From contig JAJJLU010003523.1 of NCBI GenBank assembly GCA_023807065.1, positions 1 to 60,039 on the forward strand: a stretch of DNA of 60,039 bases. The letters are read 5' to 3'. The notes below the pieces were generated by a model. That model was not told the origin of the DNA. It saw nothing but the letters and a program-made list of their open reading frames with translations, and ran no database searches. The stretch is from Isotricha intestinalis. Lineage: Eukaryota; Ciliophora; Litostomatea; Vestibuliferida; Isotrichidae. Of the stretch, positions 10,269 to 21,277 are shown piece by piece. The position numbers and the translations under genes were made by a program. Numbering within the stretch: the first letter of the stretch is position 1; each line of letters opens with the position of its first letter.

Positions 10269-12194
10269 TTATGATTGATTTTTATTTTCTTCTTCTACTT
10301 TTGTTTCTTCATTATTACCTTCCTTATCAGAATTATCAATATCTATAGAAACATTATTTTCACCTAACTTCATAGCAAGAACTTCTTCATCAACAACTAA
10401 ATTTTTTAAATTTTCTAATCTTTTTTGTAATTCTTTAATTTTTTTAACTTCATCTTGTAAAATATTAGTTAAATTCATAGTATATTCTTTTAATTCACTT
10501 TCAGGCTTTTGAACATCTTTTAAATAACTCATTTCTTTCTTAATATTTTCAACCATATTATTAATATGTTCTTGATGATTATTAATTAACATATCTTCTT
10601 CTAATAAAATAGTATCTATTAAATTTTCATGTTCATTTTTTAATATTTCTGCTTCTTCTTCATTATTAATTTGATAATTTTCATATTTTGAAATATATTC
10701 ATTAGAATTAATATTATTAAAACTAGCAAAAGAATTTTCTTGATTTTGACTACTTTTTGGTCTTTTTCTCTTATTAAAGGTATGATTATGCAGATTATTA
10801 TTTTCTAAATTAATTTCAACATCGCTATTATTATTATTACTATTAAAATTAGATAATTTATTTTCATGATTTTTTGCAGTAAAAGTCTTCTTTACTTTTT
10901 TTCCATTTTTTGTACTAATCATATCACTAATTTTAGCAACTTCTCCATTTTTACTTTGAAAAGAGAGTTTTCCATTAATATTATTATTACCATTCCCAGT
11001 ATTATTTTTTTTCAAAGTTACATTATATTTAATAGTTTTATTATGTTGTCTAGGCATCATTAAAGCATCAGCAAGTAAATCTTCTTTAGTTTCATTTTTA
11101 TTATTTTTTTCATTGCCTTTTCTCAATTCTTTAACTCGATCTGCATATCTCAAAGTATTTAAAGTATTTTCAGAGCAAGATAAACAAGGACTAATATTAG
11201 CAATCATTAAAGTAAGACAATTACCAATGAAAGAATCTCTTAAAACTAAAGTTAATTTACTTCCTCTAAAAGGTTTATGTAATTTTCCTTGATCTAAAGC
11301 TCTAATACATTCTTTTAAAGCTAATAAACTTTTATTAATTTCAGCTCCATCAATTTTAGTTTGTTTATTAGTATCAATAGTATCAACAGCTCTTTCAGAA
11401 CCTGCTAAATCAACAAAAGTTATTTTTCCTTTTGAATTTTCATCTTCATCAAATAATTCTATATTTAATATAGCATGACTTCTACTTGAATCATCATTAG
11501 CACCAGTCACTCCTGTAGTACGGGATTTTAATCCAAATTCAATAATATCTATTAAATTTTTCATGTTTGATATTTGTTTTTGATTCAATCCAACAATATG
11601 AATTTGGCCTTTACCATCTTCTCTTATTTCTAAAGTATTTTTATTATTTAATAAATCAAATAATTTATTACAGTATATTTCATAGAAAGAAACATAAATT
11701 TCATATTTTGAATATTCTTGTTTTTTTAAATAATTAAAAACTTCTTTTGCACTTAATAAATATAATCCTTCACTTGGATTATCTTTTGAATAAGGATTTC
11801 CCATCATTGTATATGTTTTCCCAGAACCTGTTTGTCCATATGCAAAACATGATATTTTTGTTTGGTTTTCAAATACTGATTTTATCATTGGATGAACTGT
11901 TTCTTTATATATTTTTTCATTTGTAGAATTTTCATCAAATACTCTGTCAAAAACAAAATAATGCTCTTCTATATATTTTGTTAAGTCTAATTTATTTCTA
12001 TTTTTTTAAAAAGGTTATATTATATAATTTAATTATTTTTATTACTTTAGTTCTTTTACTACTAAGGATGTTTCACTTTTCGTTTCTAAAATGTCTATGT
12101 CATTCTTTTCTATTTCTTTTTTACTTGGAGGACGTTTTCTTACACAAACTCTTATTTTTGGAATTATTTTTTTGGATTCTTTTTCGTTTTCCAT
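10269..12194 (-). CDS. Kinesin-13-like motor protein (one intron)
   Basis: Exon 1 runs from the ATG at 12194 down to 12046, and exon 2 from 11997 to 10269, giving about 625 residues. The motor begins almost at once with KIRVCVRKRPPSKKE (residues 13-27). It continues with KLDLTKYIEEH (loop-2 region typical of kinesin-13), Walker A GQTGSGKT (104-111), switch I SSRSHA (about 220), switch II DLAGSE (about 246-251) and LRYADRVKEL closing the motor near 344. The tail is Asn/Lys-rich with a short coiled coil near the C terminus. Kinesin-13s depolymerise microtubule ends in spindles and cilia. The KVD finger of the family reads KLD here. The motor sits at the N terminus instead of after the long N-terminal extension of animal kinesin-13s. 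The intron is required because the first part of the motor lies upstream in a different frame. Confidence 0.85.
11998..12045 (-). other. 48-nt GT-AG intron in the kinesin gene
   Basis: On the minus strand the segment starts GTAATAAAAATAATTAAATT and ends AAAAAAATAG. It contains in-frame stops. Removing it joins ...KEL with NKLDLTK in frame, restoring the conserved kinesin-13 N-terminal motor sequence. It is the only intron I could delimit confidently in the window. Confidence 0.75.
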
Positions 12195-12296
12195 TTTTTA
12201 TTTTTTACTTTTTTTATTTAATTCAATATTAAATAAAATTCATAAAAAATTTAAATTTTTTAAATAATATAATTTTTAATAACTTAAAAATAATTT

Positions 12297-13181
12297 TCAT
12301 TGATTATGTTTTTCAAGCATTAACCTAATACCTTGAGGAATAAAAATCCATCCAAAACCATTATTTTGATCATTAAATTTATCTTTAAATTCTTCATAAG
12401 TGAAATCTTCTTTATCAAAAAAGTTTTGATTGAAAAATTGAAGTAAATTTTCACAATCAGCCAATTCACTAGTTCCAATAGCTTCTCTTAATTCATCATT
12501 ACTTAAAGGTTTAAATTTATTTGAACTTTTAGCCACTTTAATTCTTGCTGCAATAATAGCATAAGAACTCAGAATAAATAAAGTTAAAAGAAAATCATCT
12601 AATTCTTCACTTTTAGTAAATTTATCATCTGTCGAAAAAATATCAAATAATATCTTTATTTTTCCTATATTTGAAGATAAACAATATAATATTCCCATTC
12701 CTAAAATATTTCTTCTTAAAATTCTATTTGGATTATTTTCTTTATAATGTTGATTTAATTTTTTTACTAATGAATTATATACTTCTCTCATTCCATCTAA
12801 ACTTATTTCTTTCAAATCTTGTTCTTTACCTATTATTTCATATACATCTTTTGATTTCATTATTTTATTTTCTATAAAACTTTGAAATTCATCAATCGAC
12901 ATATTTTTATATAAAAATTCATCTTTCGATGAAAATTTACTTTTTAAAGGTTCTTCAAAAGGTAAAGTTGCTGTTTCTGGAGAAAAATTTTCTAACATGT
13001 TTATAAATTCTATTAATGTTATAAATGTAAAAATATTTTGATTTGTTTCTAATTTAAGAACATATTTGTCGTTCACAGATTTATAATATTTAAAATCTAT
13101 TTCTTTTTCATCTGGAGCTAATGCATTAAAGGCTTCTCCTCCTTTTGAACCACAACATCCACAATTACAACATTGACCCAT
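12297..13181 (-). CDS. Predicted N-myristoylated protein with degenerate EF-hand-like region
   Basis: The 294-residue protein starts MGQCCNCGCCGSK, a strong myristoylation (Gly2) plus palmitoylation (Cys cluster) signal, so membrane attachment is likely. The body is helical. The C-terminal half has two loops that resemble worn EF-hands (STDDKFTKSEEL and FDKEDFTYEEF) without full calcium-ligand sets. It ends in a TGA stop, useful evidence that TGA terminates translation here. No further family could be assigned; a role as a membrane-bound signalling adaptor is inference. The neighbouring kinesin gene is on the same strand with its start about 100 bases from this gene's stop. Confidence 0.75.
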   Translation of the reverse strand: MGQCCNCGCCGSKGGEAFNALAPDEKEIDFKYYKSVNDKYVLKLETNQNIFTFITLIEFINMLENFSPETATLPFEEPLKSKFSSKDEFLYKNMSIDEFQSFIENKIMKSKDVYEIIGKEQDLKEISLDGMREVYNSLVKKLNQHYKENNPNRILRRNILGMGILYCLSSNIGKIKILFDIFSTDDKFTKSEELDDFLLTLFILSSYAIIAARIKVAKSSNKFKPLSNDELREAIGTSELADCENLLQFFNQNFFDKEDFTYEEFKDKFNDQNNGFGWIFIPQGIRLMLEKHNQ

Positions 13182-13986
13182 TTTTTTATAATTGAAAAAT
13201 AATTAAAAAAATTGTAAATTTCAATAAAAATTATTTAAAAAATTCAATATAATTTTTTATCACTTAAAAATTTCAGAAAAAAATCTCCATAAAATACTCT
13301 CTTTAATATACTAACAAATAACTCACCCTTAAAAATTCAAAAAAATAACAATTATTCAATTTCAAAAAAAAATGTGTATTTCTTCTATAAAATAATATTG
13401 AGTAATTAAGAAAGTAAAAAAAGGAATTCAAAACAAATGATTTTATTTATAATGTAAAAAATATATTTATATTTCAAAATACTTATTATTTAATTTCTCC
13501 TTTATTTTACTTTTTTTTTAATTAAAATATTCAGTATAAAAATCACTTTAAAAAAGAATTCTTTTTTGATTTATTTCTTTTTCTTCTTTATTAATTTATT
13601 GATTCTCATCTTTTTCATCTTCTAAAATAACTTTTATTTTTATTATTATTATTATTCTCATTCTCAGAATTATTATATATTATAAAATTTATTTGTATTC
13701 ATTTTATTTATTATATTGATTTTCTTCTTTTATTATTCAATTTTTAAAATTATTTCATAAGAGTTTTTTCTTCTTTTAGAAAAGTTTTTCTAGAAACCTT
13801 CAAATTTTATTTCTAATTCATGAAACAATAATATTTTTTATTTGAAAAGTGAAAAAATTTTTGAATGTGAATAATTAATTTTTCAAAATTAGGAGGCAAA
13901 TTAATTTATATTTCTTATTTTTTAAAATTATATATTTTAAATTATCCAATTTAGATTTAAAGTGAGTTATTATTAATTAATTTTTT
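13182..13986. other. AT-rich intergenic region with a possible coding relic on the minus strand
   Basis: About 800 bases between divergent genes. On the minus strand, about 13960-13590, coding-like pieces can be read (LPPNFEKLIIHIQKFFHFSN, then KYYCF, later VILEDEKDENQ) broken by TAA/TAG. The first piece has the feel of a PB1-type domain start, but this is weak. The remainder shows only A/T homopolymers. Confidence 0.3.
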
Positions 13987-14022
13987 ATGATTTTAAAACA
14001 AACAATTAATTTAAAAAAATAA
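13987..14022 (+). other. In-frame mini-ORF upstream of the 14101 gene
   Basis: ATG at 13987 opens a frame of 11 codons ended by TAA at 14020. This frame is the same as the following long ORF, which is open from 14023 onward. It may be a short upstream ORF, or the original N terminus of the long gene cut by a nonsense change. Confidence 0.3.
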
Positions 14023-14100
14023 ATAAAAAAAATAAAAACAAAAGTGGATTCAAAAAGGAAAAAACAAACAATAAAAGAATCAAAATACTTTTCGAATTTA

Positions 14101-16314
14101 ATGATAGATGATTTTTTTTCTACTCCAAAATATTCAAAGATAGATAAAGAATCAAAAAAAAGAATAAAGCCAATATTCTCAACACAAAAATCAGAAAATA
14201 CAATGAGTATATCGAATTTTTCTCCAGATGAAAACACTCAAACAATAAATAAAATACCAATAACTCAACAATCAAATCATTTAATAACATATGATAATAA
14301 TTTTCAAGAACAAAGAAAAGAAATTTATTTGGCTTTGACTTTAGAAGAAAAAATAAATTTAACATATAATTTAATAACTTTAAATAGAGCTAATTTAATT
14401 ACTTATATTTCTAATGAAAGATTAACTAATCCTGCAACAGATTCAAATGCCTTTCATTATTATTTAGATTATTTTTATAATTTTTTACTTTTATTTTTAT
14501 TATTATGTAAAAATAAAGATTATAAAGATGCTCAAATTACAATTAATCATTTATTAAAAGAAATGAAATTTGGATTTAATATTGATGGTTATATTAAAAC
14601 AAAAGTGAATTCTTTAAATGAAAAATATTCTGATGATATTATTGATTATATTAAATTTATTTCTTGTTTGGTTCAATGTACTTATAAATTAGGAAAAAAT
14701 CATTTATATGAAACAATATTACTTTCTTATATTGAAATTATTGAATCTATTCAAGATAATAAATTATTTTTATCTTATTTATATTTTTATACTGGAAATA
14801 TTTTAGTTGAATTAGATTATTTAAAATGTGCTTTTATGACTTATGATTATTCTCTAAAATATTTAAATGAATATGCTAGATTATTAAAAGCTCAAAAAAT
14901 GCAAGTTTCTATTTTATATAATAAAGGATTATTATCTTATGTTATTTCTGATTCCAATTTACCAAAACCTATTTCTTTAATTTATGAAGCAAAAAAATTA
15001 AAATTAAAATTAATTGAAGAAAATTCAAAAAAAAAAATAAAAGAAACTAAAAATAGTAATAACACAAGTTCAGAATCAAAATATGATAAAAATAAAAACA
15101 TTCAATTATTTAAAATATATATGACTTTATTTGAATTAGATTATAATAATTCAAACTTAGATGTGGTGTCAGAATATATTAATTATTTCACTGAAAATTC
15201 AGTTTTATTGTCTGAAAAAGATATTGAGAGATTAAATTTTATATTTGAAAAAATGGATAAAAATGTATCAAATATTCAATTGAATATTAATGTATTGAAT
15301 TCTCCAAAAAAATCAGATTTAGAAAATAAAATTCAAACTCCAAAACTAAATTCACCTCAAATAATAAATAGTAAAAATAATATATTGTTCAATACCTATA
15401 ATCCAGCACAAGAAGAACAATTTATAGATTATGTTTTATCAAAAAATAGAAAATCAAATATTTCAAAAGAAATAGATAAATATGAATTTGAAAAATTCTT
15501 TTTATTTATGACTAAATTATCTGCTTATCAAATAGAATTATTAAATTTACATCAACCTTCAATAAAATCATTTAAAAAATTTTGTTCTTTACCAATATAT
15601 TTTTCAAATCAATTCAAACAATCATTATCATATGAGCAATTAACTTTATTAAATAATATAAAAGTATTAACTTTAAAAAGAAAAGCAGTTTTAAAAAAAG
15701 TATCTCAACAAATAACATTAGAAAATTTAGATTTATCTCATTTATATCAACAAGAAACAAATTATAATTCTTTAAATCATTTAAAAAATGTAAAAAATAT
15801 AAATTTTAAATTATCTCAATTTGAAAATATAAGATCTCAAAATATATTAAAAGAATCAGTTCCAGTTATAAATCCAAAAAAAGAATTTGGTAATTTAATA
15901 AGAAGTGATTCAATTCCAGAATTTATTTATCAAAATAAAATTCCTTATGATAGTATAAAAGCTAGTTTAAAAAAATATTTAAAAAATAATCCTAATCTAA
16001 AATATAATTTTGAAGATATTTTCAAAGATTCTATTGTTGTTGATTTATTAAATAAAATGAAATTTAAAGAAGTTAAATTATTAAATGAAAATCCTGATTG
16101 GTTAATTGAAATTTTAGTTGAGTTTAAAGAAAAAAAAGAAGAAAATATTATTTCTCAAATTTCCAAACCTGAAATTAAACAAGATGTTTCTAAAGATATT
16201 ATTAAAAAAAAAGATGAAGAAAGTGTTTTTGAAAAAGATGAAGATAGTATTTCTGAAAAAGAAAAAAAATCAATTGATTTAATTGATGCTTTAAATCTTA
16301 AAAAAAATGATTAA
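14101..16314 (+). CDS. Large helical protein of unknown function, TPR-like middle
   Basis: The reading frame is open from 14023, but the first ATG in it is at 14101, giving about 737 residues. An upstream GTG at 14044 is an unlikely start in a eukaryote. Residues about 115-320 are helical and include TPR-like helix pairs (FYTGNILVELDYLKCAFMTY and neighbours), suggesting a protein-interaction scaffold. The middle is Asn/Lys/Ser-rich and probably disordered. A second compact helical part lies near residues 450-560, and the C-terminal tail is Lys/Glu-rich. No catalytic motif is seen and I do not recognise the family. The 19 codons between 14044 and 14101 also look coding, so the true start may lie upstream. 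Confidence 0.7.
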   Translation: MIDDFFSTPKYSKIDKESKKRIKPIFSTQKSENTMSISNFSPDENTQTINKIPITQQSNHLITYDNNFQEQRKEIYLALTLEEKINLTYNLITLNRANLITYISNERLTNPATDSNAFHYYLDYFYNFLLLFLLLCKNKDYKDAQITINHLLKEMKFGFNIDGYIKTKVNSLNEKYSDDIIDYIKFISCLVQCTYKLGKNHLYETILLSYIEIIESIQDNKLFLSYLYFYTGNILVELDYLKCAFMTYDYSLKYLNEYARLLKAQKMQVSILYNKGLLSYVISDSNLPKPISLIYEAKKLKLKLIEENSKKKIKETKNSNNTSSESKYDKNKNIQLFKIYMTLFELDYNNSNLDVVSEYINYFTENSVLLSEKDIERLNFIFEKMDKNVSNIQLNINVLNSPKKSDLENKIQTPKLNSPQIINSKNNILFNTYNPAQEEQFIDYVLSKNRKSNISKEIDKYEFEKFFLFMTKLSAYQIELLNLHQPSIKSFKKFCSLPIYFSNQFKQSLSYEQLTLLNNIKVLTLKRKAVLKKVSQQITLENLDLSHLYQQETNYNSLNHLKNVKNINFKLSQFENIRSQNILKESVPVINPKKEFGNLIRSDSIPEFIYQNKIPYDSIKASLKKYLKNNPNLKYNFEDIFKDSIVVDLLNKMKFKEVKLLNENPDWLIEILVEFKEKKEENIISQISKPEIKQDVSKDIIKKKDEESVFEKDEDSISEKEKKSIDLIDALNLKKND

Positions 16315-16517
16315 ATTTTTTTTTTTAGGTTTAATTTAATTATTTTATTTATTGTATTGTAAAATTAAAAATAATCATAAAGTATTATCAAATAAATTTT
16401 TTTTTCTTTCAATGAAAAATAAGTTTTATTTAATTAATTATTATATTAATTTATGCATTAAAATCCTTATTTTATATTTATTTAGATCTATAAAATTAAT
16501 TTCTAAAGTAAAAGAAA

Positions 16518-17540
16518 ATGGGATGCATAATAGGAGGAAATATAAAAAATTCAAGTATAAATATTGATCAAGACCCAATATTAACCTCTAAAAGAATAAA
16601 ACAAACATTAACAATACATAACTTATTTGAAAATCCACCTTCAATTTCTTCATCAATATTAAATCCTATAAATAATAATAATAATAACCAAAGAAAAAGT
16701 TTGTTTTGTGATAAAAAAATAAATTCAAATAATAATTTAGTAAAAGCAAAAACAAATTCTTCAACAATATTATTAAATTTCTCAATGGAATTAATAATGA
16801 AATTTTCAAAAGAATTGAATGAAAATTATGAAATAATTTCAATATTTCAGAATAATTTAAAAAATTTAAAAGATGAAACAATTAAAATTACAAAAGAAGA
16901 TCCTTTACATGCAATTTTTTCTTTTGGAGGAGAAATAAAGGGAAAAATAAAGAAAGATAATTCAAGTTCTTTTCAAAGTTCAAATTTAGATGAATTTGAA
17001 GAAGTTGATTATTTATTTGATGAAGAAAATATTCAACCCCATCAATTTGATATTGAATTTGATGAAGGTAAATATTATATTAAAGGGTATGATGATGGAA
17101 GTGGAATTTTTTTAAGAATTGATAAAAAAATAAATATTGGATTTGATGAAAAATATATTTTTTTATTCAATAATAAATCTTTTATTAATTTCCAAATTAA
17201 AGAAGATAATAATTTAGTTTATATTGAATATAATGGTGAAAAAAAAGGAGAATTTAATTATAAAGAAAATAATATTATTTTAATTGGAAGAAGCCAAAGT
17301 TGTAATGTTGTGTTAAATAATGAAGAAGGAATTAGTAGAGTACAATTTAGTTTTTATTATGATACAATTAATAATGAATTTTATATATTTGATGGTTTAT
17401 ATGATGAAGATGAAAATAAATGTAAATGTTCTACTAATGGAATTTGGCTTTTAATTAATAACAAAATATTAATTAATAAAGGTATGTTATTTAAAACAGG
17501 AAAAACTTTAATATTGTGTGAATTAAAAGAAAATTTATAA
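16518..17540 (+). CDS. N-myristoylated FHA-domain protein
   Basis: The 340-residue protein starts MGCIIGGNIK, a myristoylation and palmitoylation signal that predicts membrane attachment. The N-terminal half is Asn/Ser-rich. The C-terminal part, about 235-338, is a forkhead-associated (FHA) domain with its conserved phosphothreonine-binding residues: GRS (257-259), the SR pair (273-274, in GISRVQF) and STNG (305-308). FHA domains bind phosphothreonine peptides, so it probably recruits a kinase substrate to a membrane; the partner is unknown. The ATG at 16518 is preferred over an overlapping frame from 16352 because only the former has the lipidation motif and the FHA domain. Confidence 0.85.
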   Translation: MGCIIGGNIKNSSINIDQDPILTSKRIKQTLTIHNLFENPPSISSSILNPINNNNNNQRKSLFCDKKINSNNNLVKAKTNSSTILLNFSMELIMKFSKELNENYEIISIFQNNLKNLKDETIKITKEDPLHAIFSFGGEIKGKIKKDNSSSFQSSNLDEFEEVDYLFDEENIQPHQFDIEFDEGKYYIKGYDDGSGIFLRIDKKINIGFDEKYIFLFNNKSFINFQIKEDNNLVYIEYNGEKKGEFNYKENNIILIGRSQSCNVVLNNEEGISRVQFSFYYDTINNEFYIFDGLYDEDENKCKCSTNGIWLLINNKILINKGMLFKTGKTLILCELKENL

Positions 17541-17955
17541 TTATAAAGTAATATAAATTCGTGTTATTTGTACTATTTTAATTTTTGTTATTAAAAGTAT
17601 ATTATACTTATATAAGTTAAGAAAAGGTTAGTTGATAATTTAATTTTTATTTCTTTATTTTTATTTCAATAAATATAAGAATAAAAGTATTTATAATATC
17701 TCTTTTAAGTATTTAATTTTTTTTAATAATATTTTTATCATTTTTTTTTCATATCTTATTTCATTATTTTTATTTTATATTTGTATTATTACTTTTATTA
17801 TTTGTTCATTATTTGTATTAAACTTAAAGGTAAATTTACTTTTAATTCTTATATATAATTATTAATCTTAACTTTTTATTATTCTTTTATTTCATATATT
17901 GTAAATATATAAATGTATTGAGATTTTGATAAATCATTTAAATTTTTTGCAATAT
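17541..17955. other. AT-rich intergenic region, nothing recognised
   Basis: About 410 bases between convergent genes, made mostly of T and A homopolymers. I see no ORF, RNA gene or repeat unit. Confidence 0.5.
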
Positions 17956-20900
17956 TTATTTTTCTTTCCTTTTTTTTTTTGTTAATAAATTTTCATCGAC
18001 TATTTTTCCCAAAATTTGTGGTCCGTCAAACACAGAATTACTTTTGGATGTGAATTCATAAATTTGCCATAAATATGTCAGTAATATATTACCTTGATAA
18101 GAAAATAAACCAATAATATCATTCTTATTTCTTAAAAAGTCAAATTCAGAAAATTCACAATAATAATTATATATTAATGTTAAATTTTTTGAAGAAAAAA
18201 CATTGATTATTTTTTTTTAAAATATTTATTATTTGTTTAATTTCTGTTTTTTTTAAATAATGGTAATTCTCATCTTCTAATAATTTTCTTCTGATTAATT
18301 CATAAGATTGATAATCATAATTAAAATCATTGCTTCTTTTTCTATGAACAAACTTCTCTTCAATAAATCTTATAACATCACTTTTTTCAGATATTTTCTT
18401 TTCATTTTTATATTTTAACTCTTTTCCATTTAATAAATCATTTACATTTATTTTTTCTTCTTTTTCATTCATAACACTCATTTTTTTATATGAAAAATAA
18501 ATAAAATCTATTTTATCATTCTTTAATTCTTCTATTATGTCCTCTTTTTTAAATTCATAAGATAAAATATAATAAAAAAAAACTTTTACTATAATAATAG
18601 AGTAAGTATTTTCAAAATATTTTTTAATAGTTAAACTATCAGTAGTATATTGAAATAAAGTTTTGATATTTGATTTTTTATGATGAGTAATTTGAAATAA
18701 AATTAAATAAAATGTTTTATCTTTATCATTAGAATTACAATGTATTAAAATGGCAGAATCAAATAATGTATTAGATTGATTTTTAGGTTGTATATAATAA
18801 TTTATATTTGAATTTGTAATTAAATTTTTTGAAATATCATCAAGAATTTTTTTATTATAATTTAAATAATCATAGTTATTATCTTTTATTAATTCATATA
18901 TATCTAATCTATCATATTCATTTTCATTTACTTTCTTCACTTCTGAAAAACTATTAATATATCTATTTTCAATTTGACCAAATATTTTTTTTGAACAAAT
19001 TGCATAAAAAAATTTTCTTTCTAAAAAATAACTTAATGCTGAATAAGATAAATTGCTTATATTAATTTCTTTAGAATTTTCGGTTTCTAAAATAATTTTA
19101 TTTATAGTAATTCCTATAAAAGGAAATGCAAATTTACAAATAAACTTATTTGAACGATATTCTTCATCTAATTTAAAAAAATGATTGTCTTCTTTATTAA
19201 TTTCTTCTACAATTAAATATTTTATTGGATATTTTTTAATAAAGTTAATTATTTGATATGATTCAATTGTTTCTCTGTTTAACACTAAATTATTTAATTC
19301 AATTAATTCTTCAATTACATTTATTTTATTTTCTCTTTGATTTTTATTGTTATAATATTCTATTATTTTTTTTTTTATTGATGTATAATTTTCATCTAAA
19401 AAATTTTTGTCTATTTCACGACTAATTTTCCAATTATTTTTTAAAGTATGAATACATAATTTATTAAAATATTTTGGATTGAAATTAAATAATTTTAAAG
19501 TATTTATTGTAATTTCATTATTTTTTTGGATTGAATCATCTATTAAAATTAATTTACTCAAATAAAGAATTTTTTCCTTTTTTTCATATATATTTTTATA
19601 TTCAATTTCTTTTTTTGAATATTTTTTAGAATAAGGACATTCTGTAAAATTAATAATTTTGAAATGTTCTTTTTTCACACTTTTTTTTTTACAATATTGT
19701 CTTCATTTTCATAAAAATTTTTTTGGTGAAAAAAAATTCGAATTTTTTCAAAATCATTATCAGAATCTATTTCAATGTTTTGCTTAAAATCTATTATTTT
19801 TATTGCTTTTTCATAATCATTGATTAAATAATCTTTATTTTTATTAAACATATTTGAATTTTCAGAATATACTTCATTTTCAATATATCTAGAAAATTTA
19901 GATATTAAAAATAATTTTATATCATAATCATTTATTGAAGAAGATATAATAATTTTAAAAAAACTTGGTTTTTCATCTATTAATTGTTTTATTTTTTCAA
20001 TCTTATTATTTATATCAAATTTCTTATTATATTGATCAATAATAATAACACAATGAAGACATTCATTTGATTTTACAAATTGTTCTAAAGAATCCCAGAA
20101 ATTTAAATTTTTATATTTTTCAATATATTGTGTAAATAAAATAAAATCATCTTTTTGTTTTTTGTTTCTGACAATAAAAATTTTCATAATTTCATATTTA
20201 AAAAGTTGAAAAGATAATTGGGGATAATTTTTCATTGTTTGTAAATTAAAATATAAAATTGGTTTAGTATTTTTTAAACATGAATAAAATAATAATGAAA
20301 AAGACTTTCCTATACCATCAATTCCCATTATATAAAATATTGGTGAGTTTTCTTCTTCATAAATGAAATCATCAATCATTTTTAAAAAACTATTTCTTTC
20401 CTTATTTAAATAAATATTAATTTCTTTTGATTGATGATGAAAAATTTTTCCAAATAAAGGATGTAAAAAATCTACTTCAATTATATATTTTCATCAATAA
20501 AATTTTTATCTAATCTATCATAAAGTTTTAAAAAATATTCATCTACAATTATTTTTTTTTTTAGCTTTATTATTTTATTTTTTCCAAAAATAATATTTTC
20601 AAAGTTTATTTTTTTATTTTCATTATAAAATTCATAATTTTTATCTAAAATTTTAAGGCATAATTTTAAAATTGAGAATTATAAACTGTAAATGAATTAT
20701 TATTTTCATCAATGAATATTATTGGTTCTTTTTCTATTATTATATTAAAAGAAATTATTTTAATTTTTTCTCCATCATAAATATATTTTATATCTTCATC
20801 ATCATTTTTAATCACTTGTATTTTGTTTGTTTCTATGTTCCTTTGATTGTTAAAATGTGATAATATTTGTTCAGCTATTTCAAAATAATTTAATTTAAAT

Positions 20901-20962
20901 GTTTTAAAAACAAATGGAGGATTTGAAAAATCTATCATTTTATTTTTAAACGGAAATGACAA
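17956..20962 (-). pseudogene. Frameshifted P-loop NTPase with nuclease-like C-terminal domain (Crinkler/RHS-like)
   Basis: Read on the minus strand, four or five open segments follow each other in the same direction: 20962-20666, about 20660-20490, about 20490-19675, 19678-18167 and about 18190-17956. The third holds a Walker A motif (GIDGIGKS, about 20302-20325) after a hydrophobic strand, and a Walker B-like VIIIDQ (about 20040). The fourth contains FDSAILIH (about 18745-18764) and LILFQITHHKK (about 18685-18710), an arrangement like the restriction-endonuclease-fold domain of Crinkler/RHS (CR) proteins, whose NTPase precedes the nuclease. The last segment finishes the C terminus. Junctions are single-base shifts, at least two in homopolymers (for example a run of ten T at 19681). 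The family call is inference from the order NTPase-nuclease plus the motifs; the N terminus does not clearly show the usual header domain. Function is probably lost unless the shifts are assembly errors. Confidence 0.5.
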
Positions 20963-21277
20963 TTTATTTATAATTAGGTAGTAAAAGATATTTTTTAATA
21001 AAATTTTTATAAATTTGATTACATGAAATATTAAATAAATTGAAATTTATGAATATTTTAGAATTAGATTATAATTCTAGACAATTTAAAAAGTACTTAA
21101 TAAATTAATATTTATTTTATATTTAAATTTTAATTATTTAAATACTTTTAATTATTTTTCTGGTTTGAATTTTATTTAAATTTTTTTTAAACATTTCATT
21201 TCTGATAAAAATATAAAGAATAACGAAATTAAATATAAAAATAATTTATCGTTAATTTAATTTAATTTAAACTTTGA
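20963..21277. other. Divergent AT-rich gap
   Basis: About 315 bases lie between the start of the broken NTPase gene and the NEK-like kinase. Presumably they hold both promoters. No motif is recognised. Confidence 0.4.

Noticed and set aside
14044..14100. GTG start for the 756-codon frame
   Set aside because: Non-ATG starts are not expected in this type of genome; the first in-frame ATG at 14101 was used, with the upstream stop noted as a finding.
16352..16567. ORF starting at 16352 overlapping the FHA gene
   Set aside because: It is in another frame, ends inside the gene and lacks any motif; the ATG at 16518 carries the myristoylation signal.
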